From DTLC01 sp964555645 (GTDB taxonomy: Bacteria; Verrucomicrobiota; Verrucomicrobiia; Limisphaerales; DTLC01), in NCBI GenBank assembly GCA_964555645.1, contig CAZKTA010000001.1:310001-374000 (forward strand): a stretch of 64,000 bases of DNA, given 5' to 3'. A model generated the notes under the pieces. It did no database searches. It worked only from the letters and a program-made list of their open reading frames with translations, and was not told the DNA's origin. Numbering within the stretch: the first letter of the stretch is position 1; each line of letters begins with the position of its first letter. Below, piece after piece: positions 44,515-53,084 of this stretch. Both the position numbers and the translations under genes were made by a program.

Positions 44515-45015
44515 TTAGCTGCCAAGTTGCAAACGTGTGTCTGTGTCGAGCATTTTCGCCAGATTCGGCCAATTCGCCTTGCTTAGGTCGTTGAACGCAC
44601 GCAGGTAAACAGCGACTTTTTCGTGTGGGTATTTTGCTAACAACCCTTCGACTGCAGCTTGGAGTTTGTCATCGGGCATTTCTTTTGGCAATTCGTCAAC
44701 GACACCTTTTTCGTGTTTGATTCCGAGCGCGTCCAAGAAATCCGTCAACATCTCGGTTTGTTGTTTAAGCAACCAGCTTTGCAGAGCTGCAACTGCGGTC
44801 GTCTCCAGGCGCGGTTTGCATAGTGCCTCGACGATCGTCTTATGTTGTTCGGCGCGCGGTTTTCGCTCCAGAAACACTGGTCTGACCCGGTGCGCTTGTG
44901 CTACCGAAGCCAACACTGTCCGGTATGATTCTTTATCGGCGTTGTGCAATTGCTCGATAATTTCGTTCGCCAACGCCGGTGACATAAATCCAAAGATCTC
45001 GTGAGCAGCGAGCAT
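44515..45015 (-). CDS. Uncharacterised helical protein downstream of lpxI
   Basis: I do not recognise this 166-residue product. It is predicted mostly alpha-helical, with no signal peptide, no membrane segment and few cysteines (one, in EALCKPRL). The N-terminal part reads like a helical repeat (MSPALANEIIEQLHNADK), the middle has LQSWLLKQQTEMLTDFLDAL, and the end is ANWPNLAKMLDTDTRLQLG. Codon use is like the neighbours and it starts only 18 bases after the lpxI stop, so it is a real gene in the same operon. The start ATG is at 45015. No function is proposed. Confidence 0.75.
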   Translation of the reverse strand: MLAAHEIFGFMSPALANEIIEQLHNADKESYRTVLASVAQAHRVRPVFLERKPRAEQHKTIVEALCKPRLETTAVAALQSWLLKQQTEMLTDFLDALGIKHEKGVVDELPKEMPDDKLQAAVEGLLAKYPHEKVAVYLRAFNDLSKANWPNLAKMLDTDTRLQLGS

Positions 45016-45033
45016 TATGATTCCAAACTGCTT

Positions 45034-45864
45034 TTATTCTGCACTCACAACTGCTGCAACGGTTGTCCGATGCCGGTCAGCAAGCTGCGCGCATTGTTGT
45101 TGTTCCAACAAAATTGTTTTGCCGGCTTCAAACGCAAACACGCGAATACTGTTCGCAGCACAAGTTTCCAGCGTTTGTGTTCCAATGCAAGGAATATCAA
45201 AACGCATGTCGTGGCCGTTTTTTGCGACTTTGACTGCTACTGCACCGCCGGTTTTGCCAGCCAGTGCGCCGCCTCTTTTTAGGCATGCGTCGGTACCTTC
45301 GAATGCCTCAACTGCAAGCACGGTACGGTCTTTCACCACTACTGTTTGGCCAATGTCAAGCGCAGCAATTTGTTTTGCAATCCGGAAACCGAAGTTGACA
45401 TCTTCCTTTTGCGCAGCAGTAAGTTTCGGGCCGAGTGCAAATCCAGCCTCTGGCATCAGCGGTTTTAACCATGGTGTAGGATCCAAAAGCTCGATCCCTT
45501 CTTTGTTCAATTCATTGGCTATGGCGCCGAAGATCGAGTGAGCGTTTTTTTGTTTGAGCTTTAGCATGAGTCTCATCGCACGCAGGTCAGGCCGCAGGTC
45601 AAACAGATTTTTTGGTGCGATTTGACCGAGCATGACACACTGTTTGATGCCGCGGCTGACGAATGCCGTGATCATTTTTGTCAATTGACCGACTTTTAGC
45701 CACACGATCTCGTCAACTAGATCGGCCAACGCAGGGTCGGTCTCACCCGCAAACGCCACCGCAATGACGCGTTTAACCCCGGCCTTTCGCGCGTGTTTCG
45801 CAAACTCAAGAGGTAAAGCTCGATTGCCCGCAATCAAACCGATTGAGTCCGGCCTACTACTCAT
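45034..45864 (-). CDS. lpxI: UDP-2,3-diacylglucosamine pyrophosphatase LpxI
   Basis: LpxI hydrolyses UDP-2,3-diacylglucosamine to lipid X in lipid A synthesis, replacing LpxH. The 276-residue protein has the family features IGLIAGNRALPLEFAKHA, VMLGQIAPKNLFDLRPDLRA, KKEGIELLDPTPWL-like region (NKEGIELLDP), DIGQTVVVKDRTVLAVEAFEGTD in the hinge and GHDMRFDIPCIG, which includes the catalytic aspartate region (Asp219, Asp223). No LpxH is in the window. It heads a minus-strand run of five genes. Confidence 0.93.
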   Translation of the reverse strand: MSSRPDSIGLIAGNRALPLEFAKHARKAGVKRVIAVAFAGETDPALADLVDEIVWLKVGQLTKMITAFVSRGIKQCVMLGQIAPKNLFDLRPDLRAMRLMLKLKQKNAHSIFGAIANELNKEGIELLDPTPWLKPLMPEAGFALGPKLTAAQKEDVNFGFRIAKQIAALDIGQTVVVKDRTVLAVEAFEGTDACLKRGGALAGKTGGAVAVKVAKNGHDMRFDIPCIGTQTLETCAANSIRVFAFEAGKTILLEQQQCAQLADRHRTTVAAVVSAE

Positions 45865-46047
45865 TTGCTGGGAAAAATTATCCGATGCGGCCGCAATTGC
45901 AATTCAAACCTTGAACCGCAACCGGCGGCATCTGTGGGCGCTATGAATGGTGCGTATGCTGGTATTTGGTTGTGTTTTTGCCCCCGCTAAGGCCGCATGT
46001 TTGGTTTGCAAAACAGGAAATTTTAAGTCACTCTTATGGCAGCGTAT

Positions 46048-47907
46048 ATGTGCGGGATTGTTGGTTACGTAGGCAAAAGAGTAGCGGCGCCTGTCTTGAT
46101 GGAGGGCTTGCGCAGGCTTGAATATCGTGGATACGACTCAGCCGGTATTTGCACGCTTGCAAATGGGCAGTTGCAAATCCGCAAATTGGCAGGTCGAGTC
46201 GAGCGTCTTACAGAGCTGCTCAAACAACAGCCTTTGGCAGGCTCGATCGGCATTTCGCACACGCGCTGGGCAACGCATGGGCCGCCAACCGACTTTAATG
46301 CGCATCCGCACCTTGACCATTCGGGCAAGCTGGCCATGGTCCACAATGGAATAATCGAGAATTACATCGAGTTGCGCCGTAAACTCCAACGGTACGGTCA
46401 CAAGTTTAGCTCACAGACGGATAGTGAGGTCTTGTGCCATCTGATTGGATATTATGTACAGAGACGTGTTTCGGTGGGCAAACCGCTCACGCAAAAGCTT
46501 TTAACTGAGGCGGTCAGGCAGGCGACCAATCAGGCCAAGGGTACTTATGCAATTGCCGTTGTGCATGCGGAGTTACCGGGGGTGATCGTGGGTGCACGCC
46601 GCGGTTCGCCGTTGGTTGTTGGGTTGGGCGACGACGAAAATTTTCTGGCGAGCGATGTGTCACCGATAGTGCCTTACACGCAAAAGGTAGTTTATCTGAA
46701 CGATGGTGATGTGGTGGCAATTACACGTTCGGATTATCTGATTCAGGCCAATGGCAAGCCTGCAAAGCGACCAGTGCGCACGGCGCATTTCTCGGCTGAA
46801 GATGCCGAGCGCGGCAAATACCCGCACTACATGCTAAAAGAAATTTTCGAGCAACCAGACCGCGCGGCTGACCTGCTTAGACGCAGTCTGCGGTTGGCCA
46901 CCGGCACAGCCGAATTTGAGGAACTTGCTTTAGACAGACGCGAGCTTGGGCGCATGCGCAGGCTTGTGTTGGTGGGTTGCGGCACAAGTTATCATGCTGC
47001 ATTGGTGGGCGAATACGTGGTTGAAACGCTTGCGCGTGTACCGGTCGAGGTCGAGTACGGCAGCGAGATGCGGTACCGCGCGCGCCCAGTTGAAAGAGGC
47101 ACAACCGTGGTTGCAATATCGCAATCGGGTGAGACAGCAGACACTCTGGCTGCAGTTCGTGTGGCAAAGGCAAGTGGCGCACGCACACTTGCAATTGTCA
47201 ATGTGCCTGGCTCAACCATCGCGCGCGAATCCGACGCTGAGATTCACATGCGTGCCGGACCTGAAATTGGTGTTGCCTCGACAAAGGCACTGTGCATGCA
47301 GCTTTTGTTGCTAACGCTGCTTGGTCTTGCTCTGGGGCGGGTGCAACGCAAGCTTTCAGTCAAGGAAGGGCGCGCAATCGTGCGCCAGCTCGAGGCAATT
47401 CCAGGCAAGCTACGCCGCATTTTGCAGGCAGATGCGCGTATCCGGTCTGTTGCTGTCAAGTACGCTAATTACGCCAACTTCCTTTATCTAGGCAGGCAAC
47501 TAAACTATCCGATTGCGCTTGAAGGTGCACTCAAGCTTAAGGAAATCTCCTACATACACGCTGAGGGTTATCCGTCAGCCGAGATGAAACACGGCCCGAT
47601 TGCACTTGTATCGCCGGAGTTTCCCACGGTGATGATCTGCCCGCGCGACGCAATGTACGAAAAAAACATGAGCAACCTCGAGGAGATCAAGGCTAGGAAC
47701 GGCAAAATAATCGCAATTGCAACCGAGGGCGATGCCGAGATCGCAAAAAAGGCTGACGACGTGATTTACATTCCTGCCACGATTGATCTGTTGCAGCCCG
47801 TGCTTGCGGTTGTGCCACTGCAGCTTTTTGCATATCACGTTGCTGTGGTGCGCGGGTGTGACGTTGACAAGCCGCGTAACCTAGCCAAAAGCGTCACGGT
47901 TGAGTGA
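46048..47907 (+). CDS. glmS: Glutamine--fructose-6-phosphate aminotransferase (isomerizing)
   Basis: GlmS makes glucosamine 6-phosphate, the entry point to peptidoglycan and LPS. The frame allows an ATG at 46036, but the ATG at 46048 puts Cys directly after Met, as needed for the N-terminal nucleophile (MCGIVGYVG). The product has 619 residues. The glutaminase domain shows RRLEYRGYDSAGI, HTRWATHGPPTDFNAHPH and NGIIENY. Two SIS domains follow with CGTSYHAALVGEY, AISQSGETADTLAA, GPEIGVASTKALC, and LKLKEISYIHAEGYPSAEMKHGP. It ends PRNLAKSVTVE. I see no glmS ribozyme upstream. It directly precedes rpmI. Confidence 0.97.
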   Translation: MCGIVGYVGKRVAAPVLMEGLRRLEYRGYDSAGICTLANGQLQIRKLAGRVERLTELLKQQPLAGSIGISHTRWATHGPPTDFNAHPHLDHSGKLAMVHNGIIENYIELRRKLQRYGHKFSSQTDSEVLCHLIGYYVQRRVSVGKPLTQKLLTEAVRQATNQAKGTYAIAVVHAELPGVIVGARRGSPLVVGLGDDENFLASDVSPIVPYTQKVVYLNDGDVVAITRSDYLIQANGKPAKRPVRTAHFSAEDAERGKYPHYMLKEIFEQPDRAADLLRRSLRLATGTAEFEELALDRRELGRMRRLVLVGCGTSYHAALVGEYVVETLARVPVEVEYGSEMRYRARPVERGTTVVAISQSGETADTLAAVRVAKASGARTLAIVNVPGSTIARESDAEIHMRAGPEIGVASTKALCMQLLLLTLLGLALGRVQRKLSVKEGRAIVRQLEAIPGKLRRILQADARIRSVAVKYANYANFLYLGRQLNYPIALEGALKLKEISYIHAEGYPSAEMKHGPIALVSPEFPTVMICPRDAMYEKNMSNLEEIKARNGKIIAIATEGDAEIAKKADDVIYIPATIDLLQPVLAVVPLQLFAYHVAVVRGCDVDKPRNLAKSVTVE

Positions 47908-47921
47908 CACAAAAAACCGGC

Positions 47922-47949
47922 TTGCAAACCGTGCTTTGCGCCGTATATT
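47922..47949 (+). promoter_or_regulatory. Probable promoter of rpmI-rplT
   Basis: A TTGCAA box (47922-47927) and TATATT (47944-47949) are separated by 16 bases and lie about 33 bases before the rpmI start, just after the glmS stop. A GGAG ribosome-binding site follows at 47969-47972. Confidence 0.45.
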
Positions 47950-47981
47950 TGCCGCTCAATTTTTATCTGGAGTAACCTTTT

Positions 47982-48197
47982 ATGCGACGGCCCAGAGCCA
48001 TTAAAACTAGAAAGTCGGTGGCAAAACGGTTCAAAATAACAGCCACAGGCAAGGTGTTGCGCAGTCGAGCAGGACGCCGCCACTTGTTGGCCGGTAAATC
48101 GCCCAAGCGCAGACGCAGCCTGCGTGCGAAGCTCGTCGTATCACCAACCGACGTGCACAGGGTGCTTGAAAGCCTACCGTTTAGCCATCGCGGTTGA
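47982..48197 (+). CDS. rpmI: 50S ribosomal protein L35
   Basis: A 71-residue basic large-subunit protein. Family phrases are KTRKSVAKRFKITATGKVLR, GRRHLLAGKSPKRRRSLR, and a C-terminal helix ending VHRVLESLPF. The ATG at 47982 is preceded by a clear GGAG nine bases upstream, one of the best ribosome-binding sites in the window. It is followed by rplT, the usual partner. The infC gene that often precedes rpmI is absent; glmS stands there. Confidence 0.95.
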   Translation: MRRPRAIKTRKSVAKRFKITATGKVLRSRAGRRHLLAGKSPKRRRSLRAKLVVSPTDVHRVLESLPFSHRG

Positions 48198-48241
48198 AGT
48201 GCACTTAGCCAGAGTTAACTTTGCAAAACCTTTGATATACA

Positions 48242-48613
48242 ATGCGAGCAACAAACGCACCTGCAACACGTAAACGACGCAAGCGAATGCTTGCCGCTGC
48301 AAAAGGGTATCGGATGCGTCGGTCGAAACTTTACCGGTACGCCTCAAATGCAGTTGACCACGGCCTGCAATACGCATACCGCGATCGCCGCACTAAGAAG
48401 CGCACGTTCAGATACCTTTGGCAAGCACGCATTAACGCAGCCGTTCGCGCAGCCGGGTTAACCTACAGCAGGTTTATCGAGGGGCTGAAGGCCGCCCAGG
48501 TTGCAATTGACCGGAAAATTTTAGCCGACCTCGCTGCAACCGACAGCACTGCATTTGCCGAGCTTGTAAAGGTGGCTCAGGAAGCGCTGAAGACAAAAGC
48601 TGTCAAGGCCTGA
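48242..48613 (+). CDS. rplT: 50S ribosomal protein L20
   Basis: L20 is needed early in 50S assembly and in some bacteria represses its own operon. The 123-residue protein begins MRATNAPATRKRRKRMLAAA and continues GYRMRRSKLYRYASNAVDHG, AYRDRRTKKRTFRYLWQARI, NAAVRAAGLTYSRFIEGLK, all typical. It has a basic N-terminal tail and a helical C-terminal domain. A terminator-like hairpin lies between it and pheS. Confidence 0.96.
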   Translation: MRATNAPATRKRRKRMLAAAKGYRMRRSKLYRYASNAVDHGLQYAYRDRRTKKRTFRYLWQARINAAVRAAGLTYSRFIEGLKAAQVAIDRKILADLAATDSTAFAELVKVAQEALKTKAVKA

Positions 48614-48644
48614 CGCACAGACCTGAATCCGTTTTACTGATGTG

Positions 48645-48678
48645 CGGGCGATTGCTCAGTGCAGTCGCCCGTTTTGTT
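48645..48678 (+). terminator. Rho-independent terminator or attenuator before pheS
   Basis: An 11-bp stem with one T-G wobble (48645-48655 with 48661-48671) and a 5-base loop is followed by TTTTGTTT. It lies 30 bases after the rplT stop and 50 bases before pheS, so it ends the rpmI-rplT message or attenuates read-through into pheST. Confidence 0.75.
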
Positions 48679-48729
48679 TGGCGAATGCAAACTTGAAACT
48701 TGGCGTCTGAACCGTGAAACTGGGCGCAA

Positions 48730-49782
48730 ATGGCACTTTTAGATGAGATTGAACCACTTAAGCATGCTGCGTTTGCGGAGCTAAAAGCTGCGCAGGATCT
48801 GGCGGCTTTAGACCGTGCAAAGGGCCAATGGCTCGGGCCACAGGGCAAATTTACCGCGCTGATGAAGCAACTGGCCGCCCTGCCGAGGGATGAACGTCCC
48901 GCAGTCGGCAAAGCAATCAATGCTGCAAAGGCCGAACTTGAAGCTGCACTGGCCGAACGCAGACATGCACTGGAACTAAAAGCAAGTGTCCCGAAGGTGC
49001 CAACTGATTTTACTTTGCCAGGTCGACGTCGGCGCCTCGGCAGATTACATCCGCTGACGCAGGTAACCGAGGACATCGTGCAAAGCTTTCGCAGACTCGG
49101 CTTTGTGGTTGCCGACGGGCCTGAGGTTGAGGACGAGTACCACTGTTTCGACGCGCTCAACACGCCTGCTGACCATCCGGCGCGCGATACGCAAGATACG
49201 TTTTACCTGGATGTGTCAGATTCAACCGTTTCCGCATATGCAGTCTCGACGGGCTCGGGCTGTACATGGCCACTGCTTTTGCGTACCCACACATCATCGG
49301 TCCAGATCCGCGTGATGGAAAAACAACAGCCACCCGTCAGGATAATTGTCCCGGGCCGAGTGTACAGGCGCGACAACCCAGACGCTACGCACAACCCGAC
49401 TTTTCACCAGATTGAAGGCCTGTACGTTGACAGGGGCGTTACGGTTGGCGACTTGAAAGGCACTGTTGAGTTCGTTTTCAAACAGGTGCTTGGCCAAGAC
49501 GTTAAGATCAGGTTTAGACCACACTACTTCAGCTACACTGAGCCAAGTTACGAAATTGATTTTGCAAACGCGCTGACGCGCAAGATGGGTCGCGACTGGC
49601 TCGAGATAGCCGGCTGTGGCATGGTGCATCCTAAAGTGTTCGAGAATGTCGGCTACGACCCTGAGATATGGACAGGCTGGGCCTTCGGGTTCGGTATCGA
49701 ACGAATTGCAATGCTACGTTATGGGATAAACGACATTCGCTTGTTTTACGAAAACGACGTGCGGTTCCTGAGGCAATTTTAG
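48730..49782 (+). CDS. pheS: Phenylalanyl-tRNA synthetase alpha subunit
   Basis: PheS carries the catalytic class II core of the (alpha-beta)2 enzyme that charges tRNA-Phe. The 350-residue protein has an N-terminal coiled coil (about 1-95), then GRLHPLTQVTEDIVQSFRRL, GPEVEDEYHCFDALN, PARDTQDTFYL, RTHTSSVQIRVM (motif 2 region), VYRRDNPDATHNPTFHQIEG, and motif 3 with WAFGFGIERIAMLRYGI. A short insert (SDSTVSAYAVSTGSGCTW) splits the region after DTQDTFYLD. The active-site Ala in WAFGFG is the normal one. It precedes pheT by nine bases. Confidence 0.96.
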   Translation: MALLDEIEPLKHAAFAELKAAQDLAALDRAKGQWLGPQGKFTALMKQLAALPRDERPAVGKAINAAKAELEAALAERRHALELKASVPKVPTDFTLPGRRRRLGRLHPLTQVTEDIVQSFRRLGFVVADGPEVEDEYHCFDALNTPADHPARDTQDTFYLDVSDSTVSAYAVSTGSGCTWPLLLRTHTSSVQIRVMEKQQPPVRIIVPGRVYRRDNPDATHNPTFHQIEGLYVDRGVTVGDLKGTVEFVFKQVLGQDVKIRFRPHYFSYTEPSYEIDFANALTRKMGRDWLEIAGCGMVHPKVFENVGYDPEIWTGWAFGFGIERIAMLRYGINDIRLFYENDVRFLRQF

Positions 49783-49791
49783 CAAATCACC

Positions 49792-52293
49792 GTGAAAGTC
49801 ACTTTTAACTGGCTTAAGCAGTACGTCGAGTTCGGTTGGTCACCCGAAGAACTCGCTGAGCGGCTTACAATGCTCGGCATGGAGGTCGAGTCTGTACAGA
49901 AACTGGCGGGCGAGTTCGATGGTATTGTTGTTGCACAGGTGCTTACGAAGGAAAAACATCCAAACGCAGATAAACTGACCGTCTGCCGTGTTTTCGATGG
50001 TAAGACCGAACGCCAGATCGTTTGCGGTGCAACCAACTTTAATCCAGGTGACAAGGTGCCGCTGATCCTACCTGGTTTCTCTCTTCCGCCACAAGCCGGC
50101 CAATCTGAACCTGTTACAATCAGGGTCGGCAAAATTCGCGGCGTCGAATCACACGGCATGATGTGTTCGGGGCTTGAGCTTGGGTTATCTGAAGACGGCA
50201 CCGGCCTGATGATTTTGCCTCCAGACGCCAAGGTTGGTCAGCCATTTGCAGAGTTCCTTGGACGCACTGCGCCGGACGTGGTTTATGACCTCGAGATCAC
50301 GCCAAACCGACCCGACCTGAACAGCGTGATCGGGATCGCACGTGAGATTGCGGCTTTGACAGGCAATCAAATCCGTATGCCGAAAGTTGAAGTCGAGGAA
50401 ACTGACGTGCCTGCGGAGGAGCTTGTAGCTGTGCAAATCCAAGCACCTGACCTGTGCCCGCGATACACTGCGCGGGTTGTACGTGGGGTTAAAATTGGTC
50501 CCAGCCCGGCTTGGTTGAGAACTTGGCTTGAAAACGTCGGCATCCGCAGCATTAACAATGTGGTTGACGCAACAAACTACGTGATGATGGAAATTGGGCA
50601 GCCACTGCATGCGTTTGACTACAACCTGGTCGCAAAAGACAACACCGGAAAACCGACCATTGTTGTGCGTCGCGCTAAGCCAGGTGAACTATTCGTCACA
50701 CTCGACGGCCAACAACATACACTCACAGACCAAATGTTGCTTATAGCCGACCCTCAGAAAGGCATTGCGTTGGCAGGTGTGATGGGCGGGCAAAATTCTG
50801 AAATCACAGAGCGCACTGTTGACGTGTTGATCGAAAGTGCGTACTTCAACCCGACAAACATACGTCGCACTGCAAAAGCACTCGGATTGCGTACAGACGC
50901 AAGTTACAGGTTCGAGCGCGGCGCTGACATTGAAGTGAGCGGCTGGGCAAGCCTGCGTTGCGCGCAACTGATCTTGCAAACTGCAGGAGGCAAGCTCGCC
51001 AAGGGCATAGTTGACGCATACCCGCGTAGGTTCGAACCGGTCCAAATCACGCTCCGGCATCTGAAAACAGACGAATTGCTCGGGGTCCAGATTCCCACCG
51101 AGCAACAACTCAAGCTTTTGACCGGAATCGGCTTGAGGGAAGTTTCAACCCGCTGGAGTGCCGGTACAAGAGAAGCCACAACATTCTCTGTTCCGAGCTG
51201 GCGCGTTGATCTTAAACGCGAAGTTGACTTAATCGAGGAAATCGAGCGGCTTTACGGGGTCGAAAAGGTACCGGCCACACCGCCTAGGGGCGGGATTGGA
51301 ACAAACCCGTTTGATGTTGTGCACGATCAGATCGTCGAAGCAAAACGCATTCTTGCCGGCCTTGGCCTTGACGAAGCGCAGGGCCAAACGCTGGTATCTA
51401 GTGCAGAATGCGCATGTTACGCCTCCGACCTTGTTGTGTTGGCCAACCCACTGAGTGCCGAGATGAATGCGCTCCGGCCCAGCTTGATCCCAGGTCTTCT
51501 GAACATACTCAAGCACAACGTAAACCGGAAAAATCGCGATGTTGCACTGTTCGAGATCGGACGTGTTTTCAGGCGTATTACACAACCTGTGGCCAACAAT
51601 GAAACCGGCAAATCAGGCGCTAGCCGTTCACAGCGTAACCCGGTGCGCGAACAGTGGTACGTTGCTATCGCACTGACTGGTCGGCGGAATCCGCTATTTT
51701 GGTCCGGTGAAGACCGCGACGCCAACTTCGACATTTACGACCTCAAAGGGTTTGTTGAAGAATTCCTCGACCGATTCGGCTTGCGCGGCGTGGTGTATTT
51801 AAAGTGTGATCGGCCGACCGAACTTTTCATTGAGTCTGCATCAGTGACGCTCGGTGGCAGGATTGTTTTGGGTGCGCTTGGCCAGCTACAGCCCGCTGTG
51901 GCTAAACGATACGACCTGCGTGACGCGGTTTTGTTGGCTGAACTGAATCTTGAACTGTTGCTTGCGCATCGTGACACGGCAAAAAGTTTCAGGCCACTCC
52001 CACAATTCCCGGCTATCCGACGCGATGTTGCAATGATTGTTCGCGAGGAAATCACGCACGACACCGTGCTTGGCGTCATCAAGCAGGCTAAACCGCTGCA
52101 CCTCGAACAGGTCGAGCTGTTTGATGTGTACCGAGGTGGGGCCGTGCCGGCTGGGCACAAAAGCATGGCCTACGCGTTTACGTACCGTGCACCTGACCGA
52201 ACGTTGACTGACGCCGAGGTCAACACCACACATCAGCAGCTTGTAGCCGAGCTGAAACAAAAACTCGCCGCAACAATCCGTGAGGCACAGTAA
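49792..52293 (+). CDS. pheT: Phenylalanyl-tRNA synthetase beta subunit
   Basis: PheT provides tRNA binding and editing. The 833-residue protein starts at a GTG. Domains in order: N-terminal helix (MKVTFNWLKQYVEF), EMAP-like OB domain (about 40-150, with KHPNADKLTVCRV and CGATNFNPGDKVPLILPG), B3/B4 editing domain (WLRTWLENVGIRSINNVVDA), B5 domains (ITLRHLKTDELLG), the catalytic-like B6/B7 region (NPLSAEMNALRPSLIPGLL), and the C-terminal ferredoxin-fold anticodon-binding domain (FPAIRRDVAMIVREEIT to the end). No domain is missing. Coupled to pheS. Confidence 0.96.
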   Translation: MKVTFNWLKQYVEFGWSPEELAERLTMLGMEVESVQKLAGEFDGIVVAQVLTKEKHPNADKLTVCRVFDGKTERQIVCGATNFNPGDKVPLILPGFSLPPQAGQSEPVTIRVGKIRGVESHGMMCSGLELGLSEDGTGLMILPPDAKVGQPFAEFLGRTAPDVVYDLEITPNRPDLNSVIGIAREIAALTGNQIRMPKVEVEETDVPAEELVAVQIQAPDLCPRYTARVVRGVKIGPSPAWLRTWLENVGIRSINNVVDATNYVMMEIGQPLHAFDYNLVAKDNTGKPTIVVRRAKPGELFVTLDGQQHTLTDQMLLIADPQKGIALAGVMGGQNSEITERTVDVLIESAYFNPTNIRRTAKALGLRTDASYRFERGADIEVSGWASLRCAQLILQTAGGKLAKGIVDAYPRRFEPVQITLRHLKTDELLGVQIPTEQQLKLLTGIGLREVSTRWSAGTREATTFSVPSWRVDLKREVDLIEEIERLYGVEKVPATPPRGGIGTNPFDVVHDQIVEAKRILAGLGLDEAQGQTLVSSAECACYASDLVVLANPLSAEMNALRPSLIPGLLNILKHNVNRKNRDVALFEIGRVFRRITQPVANNETGKSGASRSQRNPVREQWYVAIALTGRRNPLFWSGEDRDANFDIYDLKGFVEEFLDRFGLRGVVYLKCDRPTELFIESASVTLGGRIVLGALGQLQPAVAKRYDLRDAVLLAELNLELLLAHRDTAKSFRPLPQFPAIRRDVAMIVREEITHDTVLGVIKQAKPLHLEQVELFDVYRGGAVPAGHKSMAYAFTYRAPDRTLTDAEVNTTHQQLVAELKQKLAATIREAQ

Positions 52294-52340
52294 TTAAACG
52301 GCCGCCCGCTGAAACAGGATGTCTGGTAATCCAATGCTGC

Positions 52341-52362
52341 GGCCTTGACCTTGGTCGAGGCC
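52341..52362. promoter_or_regulatory. Near-perfect palindrome between pheT and nikR
   Basis: Ten-base arms (52341-52350 and 52353-52362) pair with one T-G wobble and a 2-base centre. It lies about 50 bases after pheT and 190 before nikR. There is no T-run, so it is not a standard terminator; it could be a DNA operator. Confidence 0.4.
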
Positions 52363-52552
52363 AAAGGCTGCAGATGGCCGTGCCAATGCTTCATCCAAAG
52401 CGGACCACTTTAACATGCGAACGCCTTTAGAGTGCGAAATCCCACGAAAACATTCGGGGTAGGCGACCTAATTCGTAGCGGTAAGAACCCGCAGCGCAGA
52501 AACAGCTTGACTTACCATGGTCAGCCGTGATGCAAATTAAATTGTGAAAAGT

Positions 52553-52981
52553 ATGAAGACAGGATCGGTTTGTCGGTTTACGATTTCGTTGCCAACGGGT
52601 CTGGCACGGCAGTTGCACCAAATGGCAAAGGAAAAGGGTTACACGAACCGCTCCCTTGCAATAGCTGACATGATCCGCGCGCAACTTGTTGAGCATCGCC
52701 AGCAAATGGGCAATGCTGAGATCGCCGGTACTATCACGCTTGTTTACGAACATCACCGCCACCACATCAAAGACATGCTCACTGATAAGCAGCATGAGCA
52801 TCGCAACGTTATAATATCCAGTTTGCATGTGCATTTGGACAGGGACAATTGTCTGGAGGTGCTCGCTGTGCGCGGACGCGCTGCGCAAATCAAAAAGCTC
52901 GCTGATGAACTGATTGCTGCCAAAGGCGTGAAACATGGGAAACTCACCATCACAACCACCGGAAAAGACTTACCGGCGTGA
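52553..52981 (+). CDS. nikR: Nickel-responsive regulator NikR
   Basis: NikR is a ribbon-helix-helix repressor with a nickel-sensing ACT-like domain. I use ATG 52553 (142 residues); GTG 52544 would add three. The DNA-binding part is VCRFTISLPTGLARQLHQMA with helix NRSLAIADMIRAQL. In the C-terminal domain the high-affinity nickel ligands are all present: His81, His92, His94 and Cys100 (matching E. coli 76, 87, 89, 95) in EHRNVIISSLHVHLDRDNC-type context. No nickel transporter, urease or hydrogenase gene is in the window, so its targets lie elsewhere. Confidence 0.94.
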   Translation: MKTGSVCRFTISLPTGLARQLHQMAKEKGYTNRSLAIADMIRAQLVEHRQQMGNAEIAGTITLVYEHHRHHIKDMLTDKQHEHRNVIISSLHVHLDRDNCLEVLAVRGRAAQIKKLADELIAAKGVKHGKLTITTTGKDLPA

Positions 52982-53084
52982 GCGGTAACATGACCTCGGT
53001 TGTGCGAGTGCGATACTTAGGGATTGGCGGATAGGAATTTCTTGGGTTGCCCTGCAGACACGCTTTTCACATCATTACCGGCCT

